Of a DNA stretch of 11,057 nt, positions 1 through 5,255 are shown one piece after another. The stretch comes from Minisyncoccota bacterium (GTDB lineage Bacteria; Patescibacteriota; Minisyncoccia; Phycocordibacterales; JACZSL01): the NCBI GenBank assembly GCA_028280145.1, contig JANQMM010000021.1, positions 1 to 11,057 on the forward strand, given 5' to 3'. Below the pieces are notes generated by a model. It was not told the origin of the DNA and searched no databases. It saw only the letters and a program-made list of their open reading frames with translations. The stretch's first letter is position 1, and the number at the start of each line of letters is the position of its first letter. Position numbers and translations under genes: made by a program.

Positions 1-1
1 G

Positions 2-136
2 GAAGAGGAAGGAAAACGACTTATCGGCCTCCCGCTTCACGAACTCCAAAAACTAGGAAAAGCGGGTAAAACAAGACAAGAAGATACGGAAGAAAAAGCG
101 GTAAAAAAACTTCGAAAAAAATACCGTGTAAACTGA
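2..136 (+). CDS. C-terminal fragment of an unrecognised Lys/Glu-rich protein
   Basis: The reading frame is open from the left edge and stops at TGA (134-136), leaving 44 visible residues; the start lies outside the window. The fragment has an acidic opening, a short hydrophobic patch (RLIGLPLHEL) and a very basic tail ending KKLRKKYRVN. I do not recognise a family in so short a tail. Its coding nature is supported by the uninterrupted frame up to the edge and by the lack of another gene there, but 44 codons is weak evidence. The hairpin just downstream has its T-run on the other strand, so it is not a clear terminator for this gene. Confidence 0.5.
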   Translation, partial: EEEGKRLIGLPLHELQKLGKAGKTRQEDTEEKAVKKLRKKYRVN

Positions 137-140
137 TACG

Positions 141-178
141 AAAAAGACCCCCTGCATCTTTGGGTGCATGTGGGGGTC
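141..178 (-). terminator. Intrinsic terminator of the NUDIX gene
   Basis: A GC-rich stem (146-152 with 172-178, extended by 153-158 with 163-168, and a three-base bulge at 169-171) is followed on the - strand by TTTTT (141-145). It lies about 40 bases past the NUDIX stop codon, so it fits termination of that - strand gene. On the + strand no T-run follows the stem. Confidence 0.8.
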
Positions 179-220
179 CTCAAGCAAGTGCTGATTCTGT
201 GCAGCGTCGACTCGTCAATT

Positions 221-793
221 CTAAGAAGCTGACTTGGCCGCGTCTTGGCCCATGATACATGAGACTAGATCCTCCAGAAAATGTGGTTGATTCTCTTTCA
301 GCGCACGCAAATGCCCATGGTGTGATTCTTGAAGTTTCAGCCTTCCAAAATCACGACCATCTTCCAGGACTACGTTTACTACTCCCTTGGCGACCAACAT
401 GGTCAAATTAGCCCAGAACAATCCCCTGATCGCCTCGTCAGTCGGAGCCAATTGGTCGGTGGGTATCGTTCCTTCAATACCGGAAAGGTACAGATGAACA
501 ACGTAGCCCCTTCCTTTTCCCTTGCGAACACCGACTTCCCGAAGCTCGGTGTCGAGGTCACTTTGATGTAGCCCCGTCTCTTCCCGACGCTCGCGATGAG
601 CGCATTTTTTTGGGTCTTCACCCCTGTGAGCTTTCCCTCCGGGAAGTCGAAGTATGAACGAATCGCCGCGCTCTTCTACCGTGCAAAGAATGAGCGGTGG
701 TCTTGAGCCGATAAGATTACCTACGATGATGAGTCGGCTGGAATCATACCCGCGGCGTTTCTTGTTAGGCATAATTTGAGCCGAACCGGTCAT
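221..793 (-). CDS. NUDIX-domain hydrolase
   Basis: A 190-residue protein with a complete Nudix box at residues 53-75: G53, E59, R67-E68, E71-E72 and G74 fit G-x5-E-x7-RE-x2-EE-x-G. E71/E72 are the expected divalent-metal ligands. Nudix enzymes cleave nucleoside diphosphates linked to another group; the substrate (oxidised nucleotide, sugar nucleotide, capped RNA) cannot be told from this sequence. The position before the two acidic residues carries R69, where a small or hydrophobic residue is usual. The longest ORF begins at a GTG at 802, but that GTG overlaps a near-perfect SD (801-809), so ATG at 793, eight bases past the SD core, is the real start. The gene stands alone with its own promoter and terminator. 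It is clearly more GC-rich than most genes here: a hand count gives 33/60 G+C for 421-480 and 36/60 for 541-600. Confidence 0.85.
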   Translation of the reverse strand: MTGSAQIMPNKKRRGYDSSRLIIVGNLIGSRPPLILCTVEERGDSFILRLPGGKAHRGEDPKKCAHRERREETGLHQSDLDTELREVGVRKGKGRGYVVHLYLSGIEGTIPTDQLAPTDEAIRGLFWANLTMLVAKGVVNVVLEDGRDFGRLKLQESHHGHLRALKENQPHFLEDLVSCIMGQDAAKSAS

Positions 794-800
794 GACTAAC

Positions 801-809
801 ACCTCCTTT
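801..809 (-). promoter_or_regulatory. Strong SD that fixes the NUDIX start
   Basis: On the - strand the bases read AAAGGAGGT, with its AGGAGG core eight bases before ATG 793. Most other genes in the window lack such a site. It excludes the upstream in-frame GTG at 802, which overlaps it. Confidence 0.85.
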
Positions 810-835
810 AAATTTTCAGTCTAAGGTACTTTTTG

Positions 836-857
836 AAAAAAACCGCCACTCAGGCGG
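836..857 (-). terminator. Short GC hairpin plus T-run in the NUDIX leader
   Basis: On the - strand CCGCC (857-853), a five-base loop and GGCGG (847-843) are followed by seven T (842-836), the form of an intrinsic terminator. It lies between the predicted NUDIX promoter and its SD, so it either ends a transcript arriving from the right or conditions NUDIX expression. The stem is only five pairs. Confidence 0.55.
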
Positions 858-869
858 AACCAGCACCAA

Positions 870-898
870 CTATTACACATTCATATACAAAGAGTCAA
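870..898 (-). promoter_or_regulatory. Predicted sigma-70-type promoter for the NUDIX gene
   Basis: On the - strand, -35 TTGACT (898-893) and -10 TAATAG (875-870) are separated by 17 bases. The -35 matches 5 of 6 consensus bases and the -10 only 3 of 6. An alternative -10, TGTAAT at 877-872, fits better but leaves a 15-base spacer. Predicted transcript start is near 863, giving a leader of about 70 bases. Confidence 0.45.
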
Positions 899-925
899 GC
901 ACCTCCCACATATCGGACACAAATA

Positions 926-980
926 AACCGCGCGTTGGGCGCAGGTGGAGTTGACTGTGCCGCTTCGCGCGGTTCTTTTT
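926..980 (+). terminator. Long two-part GC hairpin followed by cTTTTT, with no gene feeding it
   Basis: AACCGCGCG (926-934) pairs perfectly with CGCGCGGTT (966-974). Inside, GGCGCAG (938-944) pairs with CTGTGCC (955-961) with one G-U, leaving internal loops 935-937 and 962-965 and a ten-base apical loop. A T-run (976-980) follows on the + strand. No + strand gene precedes it, because 221-793 is coded on the other strand. It may be the 3' end of a small or antisense RNA, or a weak terminator of the xer-xth unit read from the - strand, where the trailing bases read TATTTGTGT. Confidence 0.55.
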
Positions 981-1220
981 AGTGGTTGAAAGGCAATATC
1001 TCGTTCCCTCGACTGTGATATATGTATCTTAGTTGGCACTAAATGTTTTGATGTTGCAATAATATATACGTATCGTCTTGGTTACCAGGTATCCCTTCCT
1101 GATAAAAAAATATTCTTTTACCGACAAGGTACATATCTCACTCGTATGTGGATGTCTGATATAAGTATACTGTCCTATAAAGAAAAGTAAAAGACAAAAT
1201 AGTGCATACCTGTTGATAAG
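981..1220. other. AT-rich intergenic stretch, no gene seen
   Basis: No open frame of useful length, no tRNA-like fold and no strong hairpin is visible on either strand. A loose direct similarity (ATATATGTATC at 1020-1030 and ATATATACGTATC at 1063-1075) is present. The stretch probably holds only the downstream flank of xth. Confidence 0.5.
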
Positions 1221-1237
1221 TGTCCTTTAAAAGGACA
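1221..1237 (-). terminator. Palindrome right after the xth stop, possible weak terminator
   Basis: TGTCCTTT and AAAGGACA form an eight-base inverted repeat around a single A, directly after the xth stop codon (1238-1240). The RNA would form at least a five-pair stem with a small loop. No proper T-run follows on the - strand, so efficient termination is doubtful. Confidence 0.3.
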
Positions 1238-2029
1238 TCAGATCTCGATCCCGACCGGACAATGATCGGAGCCATAAATATCGCTTAAAATAAAAGCTTT
1301 TTTGACTTTCGATGATAACTTGTTACTCACGAAAAAATAATCAATGCGCCAGCCAACATTTCGCGCACGTGCGTTTGCCCAGTGACTCCACCAGCTATAG
1401 TGCCCGTTTCCTTTCGTGAACATACGAAACGTATCCACAAATCCCGCTTTGATGTATGCCTCGATTCCTGCTCGTTCTTCTTTCGTGTACCCCTTGTTTC
1501 CTTCGTTTTGCTTCGGACGTGCGAGATCGTCTTCGGTGTGAGCAACGTTAAGGTCGCCACAGAAGATGACCGGCTTTTTCTTCTCAAGCTTCTTCATATA
1601 GGCGAGAAAAGCGGGGTCCCATTGTTTCTCCCGGAGAGGAATTCTACTTAGATCGTCCTTTGCATTCGGGGTATATACATTTGCCAGATAAAAATCACCG
1701 AAGTCGGCCACAATGACCCTTCCTTCACGATTTGGGTCACCATATCCGTCATCTTTGATCTTATACTTCTTCACAATCTCCGGTGGAAAGTCGAGCAGTA
1801 TTGCTTTGGGCTTCATTTTCGTAAAAATTGCAGTCCCGCTATAGCCTTTTTTCTCGGCAGAATTCCAATATTCTTCATAATCGGGAAGATCTATCTCGGA
1901 TTGATGCTCTTCTGCCTTCGTTTCCTGAAGACAAATGATATCCGGGCGATGTTTTTTTACAAAAGGTACGAAAAGCTCCTTTCTGTGCACCGCTCGTATG
2001 CCATTTACATTCCATGAGATCAATTTCAT
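1238..2029 (-). CDS. xth: Exodeoxyribonuclease III (AP endonuclease, ExoA/Xth family)
   Basis: A 263-residue protein spanning the whole endonuclease/exonuclease/phosphatase fold. It shows the N-terminal ISWNVNGIRA (4-13), LQETK with the metal-binding E36, GYSGTAIF (62-69), NVYTPN with Y119, GDLNVAH with D159 and N161 (158-164), the GWRIDYFFVS segment, and the terminal SDHCP with catalytic H256. These match the catalytic set of E. coli exonuclease III, and the length is typical. It cuts the DNA backbone at abasic sites and trims 3' ends in base excision repair. The gene begins 20 bases after the xer stop on the same strand, so the two are probably co-transcribed. An extended -10 (2037-2045) ends seven bases before the ATG and could give a leaderless transcript. 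No SD precedes the ATG. Confidence 0.96.
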   Translation of the reverse strand: MKLISWNVNGIRAVHRKELFVPFVKKHRPDIICLQETKAEEHQSEIDLPDYEEYWNSAEKKGYSGTAIFTKMKPKAILLDFPPEIVKKYKIKDDGYGDPNREGRVIVADFGDFYLANVYTPNAKDDLSRIPLREKQWDPAFLAYMKKLEKKKPVIFCGDLNVAHTEDDLARPKQNEGNKGYTKEERAGIEAYIKAGFVDTFRMFTKGNGHYSWWSHWANARARNVGWRIDYFFVSNKLSSKVKKAFILSDIYGSDHCPVGIEI

Positions 2030-2036
2030 GGAGACC

Positions 2037-2045
2037 AGTATACCA
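2037..2045 (-). promoter_or_regulatory. Extended -10 promoter immediately before xth
   Basis: On the - strand TGG-TATACT forms a TGn-extended -10 (TATACT at 2042-2037), overlapping the xer-xth gap. No good -35 is seen. Transcription would start within a base or two of the xth ATG (2029), which would explain the missing SD. Confidence 0.4.
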
Positions 2046-2049
2046 TTTT

Positions 2050-2970
2050 CTATTTTCTCCGTTTGTTGTGAAAGTCTTTATGTACCTTTTTCAAATGTGC
2101 ATCAGTGACATGCGTGTATACCTGTGTCGTTCCAATATTCGCATGACCCAAAAGTGCTTGAACTGAGCGTATATCCGCCCCATTTTGAAGAAGATCTGTT
2201 GCAAAACTGTGACGAATAACGTGTGGTGTCACTTTCTTGGAGATACCTGCCTTGATCGCATAGTGTTTCACGAGTCGCTCTACTGAGCGGGGAGAGAGTC
2301 TTAAAGAGTCTTTATATTGTGTCCCGCGGCCAAATTGTACGAAAAGCGCTTCGTCCATATCGGTTCGCGCCTTGAGATATTCTTTGACACAGCGTTTTGC
2401 GACCTCAGAAAGAAACACGACACGCACTTTGTCACCCTTGCCACGAACCGACAGTTCGTCTTTAGAGAGGTCAATATCGGCGTTTAGAGCGCAGAGCTCG
2501 GAAACACGAAGACCGGTTGAGAAAAGAAGCTCAAGTATCGCTTTATCGCGAAGGCTTTTCACATCAGTGCCCTGAGGTGCTTCCATAAGCCGTACCAGAT
2601 CGTCATGAGAAATGAGATCGAGTTCCCGATCGCCAACTTTTGCAAGCTCAATACGCTCGGGAGAAAGCGTTTCTATCTCCTGTCTGCGCAAATACTTCAA
2701 AAAAGCACGAAGAGCGATAAGGTAGTAGTTTTGCGTACGCTTTTTGAGGGTATCGTTTCTCCCGTCAGTACGTGTACCTGATTCCTGTCTGTTGAGCCAG
2801 AGGCGAAATTCCCGAATTTTCCTGTCTGTAATGTCTTTTGGCCTTTCAAGCTTCGTTTGAGCAAGAAACCGAGTGAGATAGCGGTCATAGTTTGCGATCG
2901 TATTCAAACTGCGTCCTTTTTCAATCTCCAAATATTCAAGAAAATCGCGTTTCAACTCTTCAAGATCCAT
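2050..2970 (-). CDS. xerC: Xer-type tyrosine recombinase
   Basis: A 306-residue protein with the N-terminal core-binding (SAM-like) domain at about 1-100 and the catalytic domain at about 115-290. All six active-site residues are present with XerD-like spacing: R155 (TGLRVSEL), K178 (RGKGDK), H250 and R253 (HVIRHS), H276 (LLGHANI) and the nucleophile Y285 (TQVYTH). Such enzymes resolve chromosome dimers at dif sites. XerC and XerD cannot be separated from one sequence, and Patescibacteria often seem to carry a single Xer protein, so the symbol is provisional. Full length and the lack of integrase-specific arms or phage neighbours argue for a housekeeping role. It is the upstream gene of a pair with xth. 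No SD is visible before ATG 2970. Confidence 0.93.
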   Translation of the reverse strand: MDLEELKRDFLEYLEIEKGRSLNTIANYDRYLTRFLAQTKLERPKDITDRKIREFRLWLNRQESGTRTDGRNDTLKKRTQNYYLIALRAFLKYLRRQEIETLSPERIELAKVGDRELDLISHDDLVRLMEAPQGTDVKSLRDKAILELLFSTGLRVSELCALNADIDLSKDELSVRGKGDKVRVVFLSEVAKRCVKEYLKARTDMDEALFVQFGRGTQYKDSLRLSPRSVERLVKHYAIKAGISKKVTPHVIRHSFATDLLQNGADIRSVQALLGHANIGTTQVYTHVTDAHLKKVHKDFHNKRRK

Positions 2971-3011
2971 GTGTATATTTTCCGACGTTTGTGCATTTTA
3001 CGCAAGCAATA

Positions 3012-3039
3012 TTGACTTTTAGAAAAAGATTTGCATAAT
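3012..3039 (+). promoter_or_regulatory. Promoter of the membrane protein gene
   Basis: TTGACT (3012-3017) and CATAAT (3034-3039) are 16 bases apart, each matching 5 of 6 consensus bases. Transcript start would be near 3046, which lies past the ATG at 3041 and supports the downstream GTG start at 3077. Confidence 0.6.
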
Positions 3040-3066
3040 AATGTCGAAATCACCAATTCATCTCAA
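3038..3066 (-). promoter_or_regulatory. Possible xer promoter, overlapping the opposing promoter
   Basis: On the - strand TTGAGA (3066-3061) and CATTAT (3043-3038) are 17 bases apart. Predicted start is near 3031, giving a leader of about 60 bases before the xer ATG. Its -10 overlaps the -10 of the rightward promoter. Confidence 0.35.
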
Positions 3067-3070
3067 GGAG
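3065..3070 (+). promoter_or_regulatory. SD that sets a GTG start for the membrane protein
   Basis: AAGGAG lies six bases before an in-frame GTG at 3077. The in-frame ATG at 3041 has no SD and lies upstream of the predicted transcript start. Confidence 0.65.
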
Positions 3071-3076
3071 AGATTC

Positions 3077-3634
3077 GTGACGCTCTTTAGACAAACCGCG
3101 TACCAAGCTTTACTCGTCCTCGGGCTCGCTGTCGCCTACAAAACGGCAACACTGTGGGGAGTGGACAAAATGCTCGTCATTTTGGTTATGATCTTCATGC
3201 AACTTCTCTCGGAGTTCTGGTTTCAATTGATCATGATCATGACACTGCGAAACGATATGAACTGGCGACGCGACGCGAAACGCATGGATGACTACTTCAC
3301 TGCCTGTTTACACATCACCGCGACAGGCTTCGCGCTTGCGGCCGTAACGTTCCCGTTCATGGACGCCAATGTATGGTCGACCATGCTCGCAGTTGGTCTT
3401 GCGGTGGGAGGATTCGTTTTCATGGTGAAAAAACTGAACGAAGTACACCGGGAGAAACGACATCTTTACTGGAGGGTCTGGCCTGGGATTTCGGTCGCGG
3501 TCGCGACGATGCTGGAGCTAAGCGGTTCCGGGGCCTTCGCCGTTGCCACGATCGTCGTTTCAGTCATGGTGAGCTTGCAGATCGCCAGAACAATCGACGA
3601 AGAGATTGCCGAGACGCAGTGGGAAGGTATCTGA
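3077..3634 (+). CDS. Multi-pass membrane protein of unknown function
   Basis: A 185-residue protein from the GTG at 3077 (197 from the ATG at 3041). The GTG is preferred because it has AAGGAG at the right distance and lies inside the predicted transcript. Hydrophobic stretches at about 9-27, 31-56, 73-95, 99-117 and 135-170 suggest five or six membrane helices. They are joined by a charged loop (about 57-72, RNDMNWRRDAKRMDDY) and another rich in Lys, Arg and His (118-132). The tail (171-185) is acidic. I recognise no family or catalytic motif. The gene has its own promoter and a strong terminator, so it is a single-gene unit. It is GC-rich compared with most neighbours (35/60 G+C in 3301-3360), which may mean a different origin or expression level. 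Confidence 0.8.
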   Translation: MTLFRQTAYQALLVLGLAVAYKTATLWGVDKMLVILVMIFMQLLSEFWFQLIMIMTLRNDMNWRRDAKRMDDYFTACLHITATGFALAAVTFPFMDANVWSTMLAVGLAVGGFVFMVKKLNEVHREKRHLYWRVWPGISVAVATMLELSGSGAFAVATIVVSVMVSLQIARTIDEEIAETQWEGI

Positions 3635-3650
3635 CGATCACGGTTCGTCA

Positions 3651-3687
3651 AAACAGCCGGCATCCTGTAGGATTGCCGGCTGTTTTT
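3651..3687 (+). terminator. Strong intrinsic terminator after the membrane protein gene
   Basis: AAACAGCCGGCA (3651-3662) pairs over 12 bases with TGCCGGCTGTTT (3674-3685), with inner TCC/GGA pairing in the loop, and the T-run continues to 3687. It lies 17 bases after the stop codon. Confidence 0.92.
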
Positions 3688-3760
3688 CGTATAAAAACGA
3701 GAAAAAGTGCCTTTTTCAAGTAAAAACCCTTGTTTAAAGCCCCAAAATGTGGTGTAGGCC

Positions 3761-3789
3761 TTGCTTTTTTGACAAAGATGTGCTACTGT
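3761..3789 (+). promoter_or_regulatory. Tentative rpsO promoter
   Basis: TTGCTT (3761-3766) and a TGC-extended -10 TACTGT (3784-3789) are 17 bases apart, placing the transcript start within a few bases of ATG 3799. A perfect TTGACA at 3769-3774 also lies here, but no acceptable -10 stands at the right distance from it, so the assignment is uncertain. Confidence 0.3.
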
Positions 3790-3798
3790 TGGGGGGTT

Positions 3799-4065
3799 AT
3801 GCTTACAAAACGAAAGAAAATCAATGCGATCAAAGATGTGAAGCGTCATGAGACCGACACTGGTTCTCCGGAGGCACAGGTAGCGATTTTGTCTAAACAG
3901 ATTGAAGAGCTAACGACACACCTCAAAAAAAACCATAAGGACAATCATTCAAGACGAGGACTCCTGCAAATGGTTGCAAACAGACGAAAGCATCTGAAAT
4001 ACCTTGAGAAAGAGAATAAGAGAAAGTATAACTCGCTTATAAAGACTCTTGGACTCAAAAAGTGA
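3799..4065 (+). CDS. rpsO: 30S ribosomal protein S15
   Basis: An 88-residue protein, almost exactly the usual S15 length, starting MLTKRKK. It carries the conserved TGSPEAQVA segment (about 21-29), the following helix with LTTHLKKN, the H-x-SRRGLL motif and the RRKHLKYLE block that binds 16S rRNA. S15 is a primary binder of the central domain of 16S rRNA and organises the 30S platform. The frame extends upstream to 3730, but those 23 residues are not S15-like, so ATG 3799 is used. The start is preceded by six G at 3791-3796, too close for a normal SD. A strong terminator follows, so rpsO is a single-gene transcript, although pnp lies two genes downstream as in many bacteria. Confidence 0.97.
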   Translation: MLTKRKKINAIKDVKRHETDTGSPEAQVAILSKQIEELTTHLKKNHKDNHSRRGLLQMVANRRKHLKYLEKENKRKYNSLIKTLGLKK

Positions 4066-4117
4066 CCAATTTTCTTATGACGAAGGGGATTAGAAAAATG
4101 GAAATGCCCTTGTGGTA

Positions 4118-4154
4118 AGCAAAAAATTCTCTTATCGCAAGAGAATTTTTTGCT
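4118..4154 (+). terminator. Terminator after rpsO
   Basis: A 16-pair stem (4118-4133 with 4139-4154) closes a five-base loop. The arms hold AAAAAA and TTTTTT runs, so the hairpin could work in both directions. It lies about 50 bases past the rpsO stop. Confidence 0.85.
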
Positions 4155-4163
4155 ACAAAGAAA

Positions 4164-4201
4164 CTCTGCTTTTTTACAAGCACCACGCGCAACAAGCAGA
4201 G
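4164..4201. repeat. Inverted repeat upstream of the NYN gene promoter
   Basis: CTCTGCTT (4164-4171) and AAGCAGAG (4194-4201) are perfect complements 22 bases apart. No T-run follows on the + strand. It ends 13 bases before the predicted -10, so it may be an operator or an upstream hairpin. Confidence 0.5.
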
Positions 4202-4211
4202 AATACTCTTA

Positions 4212-4220
4212 TGATATAAT
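4212..4220 (+). promoter_or_regulatory. Extended -10 promoter of the NYN gene
   Basis: TGA-TATAAT is a TGn-extended, perfect -10 hexamer (4215-4220) with no clear -35. Predicted start is near 4227, giving a leader of about 83 bases that holds small inverted repeats (GAATT/AATTC at 4274-4288; CTGCA and TGCAG around 4242-4269). Confidence 0.55.
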
Positions 4221-4309
4221 TCGTTTTGGTGTAACCCACAACTGCAGGAACAGTATCTGGTTTATGCAGGGTCGAATTTTAATAATTCTGTAGCACACGT
4301 TTTTATACT

Positions 4310-4924
4310 ATGGCAGTCATAAAACATAAAGATCAACGTGTCGGTATCTTTATCGACACACAAAACCTCTATCACAGTGCAAAAAACCTCTATAAAGCAA
4401 AGGTAAACTTCGGAAACGTTGTAAAAGACTCCCTTGCAGGACGCGTTCTGATCCGCTCTGTCGCCTACGTGATCACCACTGAAGCAGGAGATGAGACAAA
4501 TTTCTTTGAAGCACTTGAAAAGCTTGGAATCGAGACGAAAACCAAGGATCTACAGGTGTTTTACGGAGGTGCAAAAAAAGCGGACTGGGATACCGGCATG
4601 GCAATTGATGCCATCAAGATGGCCTCAAAGCTTGATGCGATAATTCTTGCCACGGGCGACGGAGACTTTATCCCGCTTGTCGATTATTTGCGAAATGCAT
4701 TTGGAGTACAGGTTGAAGTGGTCTCATTTGGTCGCTCAAGTTCAAGCAAACTTCGTGAATGTGTCGATGATTTCATCGATATGGACGAAGACCCGAAGCG
4801 ATATCTTATCGGCTATAAGGGAGGAGGATATCGATATCTCCCTCGATTCAGCGGCACCGAAGAAAACAACAAGAAAGAGAGCGGACGAGGCAGAAAAGAG
4901 AAGAAAGAGAGGGGAGCCGAATAG
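4310..4924 (+). CDS. NYN-domain (LabA/DUF88-like) putative ribonuclease
   Basis: A 204-residue protein. The NYN (PIN-like) fold is recognised by VGIFIDTQNLYHS (11-23, acidic D16 and polar N19), KADWDTGMAIDA (90-101, D92, D94 and D100) and ATGDGDFIPLVD (114-125, D117 and D119). Together these form the acidic metal-binding pocket expected for a nuclease, all intact. A FGVQVEVVSFG strand and SSKLRECVDDFIDM helix complete the domain by about 158. The tail from about 183 is highly charged (KKESGRGRKEKKERG) and likely disordered, perhaps RNA-binding. The family is predicted to cleave RNA; activity here is inferred. It lies between rpsO and pnp with its own promoter and terminator. No SD precedes the ATG, and a TATACT (4304-4309) abuts it. 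No other in-frame start precedes the domain, so ATG 4310 is kept. Confidence 0.88.
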   Translation: MAVIKHKDQRVGIFIDTQNLYHSAKNLYKAKVNFGNVVKDSLAGRVLIRSVAYVITTEAGDETNFFEALEKLGIETKTKDLQVFYGGAKKADWDTGMAIDAIKMASKLDAIILATGDGDFIPLVDYLRNAFGVQVEVVSFGRSSSSKLRECVDDFIDMDEDPKRYLIGYKGGGYRYLPRFSGTEENNKKESGRGRKEKKERGAE

Positions 4925-4951
4925 GAATTCGAGTTTTCAATTGAAGAAATA

Positions 4952-4982
4952 CCAAAAACACTCCGGATCGGGGTGTTTTTGG
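4952..4982 (+). terminator. Terminator after the NYN gene
   Basis: A 13-pair stem (4952-4964 with 4970-4982, one T-G pair) around GGATC, with five T in the 3' arm and five A in the 5' arm. It starts 27 bases past the stop codon and can act in both directions. Confidence 0.88.
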
Positions 4983-5044
4983 CATAAAGAGACCTTAAAT
5001 ATGTTCATGACTTGGCTTTCTGTATTGAATGAAGCCTCAGGTGT

Positions 5045-5077
5045 CAATCAGAATAATGAATGAATATTGTCTGATTG
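5045..5077. repeat. Inverted repeat in the pnp upstream region
   Basis: CAATCAGA (5045-5052) and TCTGATTG (5070-5077) are perfect complements around a 17-base AT-rich centre. No T-run follows. This and the next entry occupy the 270-base gap between the NYN terminator and pnp, upstream of the promoter, so an operator role is possible. Confidence 0.5.
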
Positions 5078-5119
5078 TGCACGGCCGGCATTGTACTGCC
5101 ATATCGACGTTGTGCACAA
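5075..5119. repeat. Two TTGTGCAC elements 35 bases apart upstream of the pnp promoter
   Basis: TTGTGCAC occurs at 5075-5082 and again at 5110-5117, where it is part of the perfect palindrome TTGTGCACAA (5110-5119). The palindrome touches the predicted pnp -35. A small GGCA/TGCC dyad lies between them. This is a plausible regulator-binding pair. Confidence 0.4.
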
Positions 5120-5148
5120 TTGCAAAGCATGAGGTATTTTTGTAGAGT
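5120..5148 (+). promoter_or_regulatory. Predicted pnp promoter
   Basis: TTGCAA (5120-5125) and TAGAGT (5143-5148) with a 17-base spacer, each matching 4 of 6 consensus bases. Transcript start near 5155 gives a leader of about 100 bases that contains the large hairpin. Confidence 0.45.
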
Positions 5149-5171
5149 AGGGAAAGTTATTCAATTAAAAC

Positions 5172-5245
5172 GAGTGATTTTCGGATAGGTAGGTTTGAAG
5201 CCGTCGGTGCAACACAGTTTCAAGTCTAAAATTCGCAAATCACTC
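5172..5245 (+). promoter_or_regulatory. Long leader hairpin of pnp, probable autoregulatory element
   Basis: GAGTGATTT (5172-5180) pairs perfectly with AAATCACTC (5237-5245), extended by CG/CG (5182-5183 with 5234-5235) across one mismatch. Inside, 5192-5199 pairs with 5219-5226 over eight bases with two G-U pairs, and a short GTG/CAC stem caps it (5207-5209 with 5213-5215). The 3' arm ends ten bases before the pnp ATG, so the fold would cover the ribosome-loading region. In E. coli the pnp leader hairpin is cut by RNase III and then targeted by PNPase itself; equivalence here is inferred. Confidence 0.6.
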
Positions 5246-5255
5246 CTAAAAGCAG

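Noticed and set aside
329..571. An 80-codon + strand frame opposite the NUDIX gene
   Set aside because: It is antisense to the Nudix domain, whose box is intact on the - strand, and has no SD or recognisable motif.
3012..3066. A dif recombination site next to xer
   Set aside because: GCATAA near 3033 looks like a half-site, but no matching second arm stands at the required spacing; no convincing dif was found anywhere in the window.
3730..3798. Upstream extension of rpsO
   Set aside because: The 23 extra residues are not S15-like and overlap the promoter region; the protein from 3799 has the usual S15 length and N-terminus.
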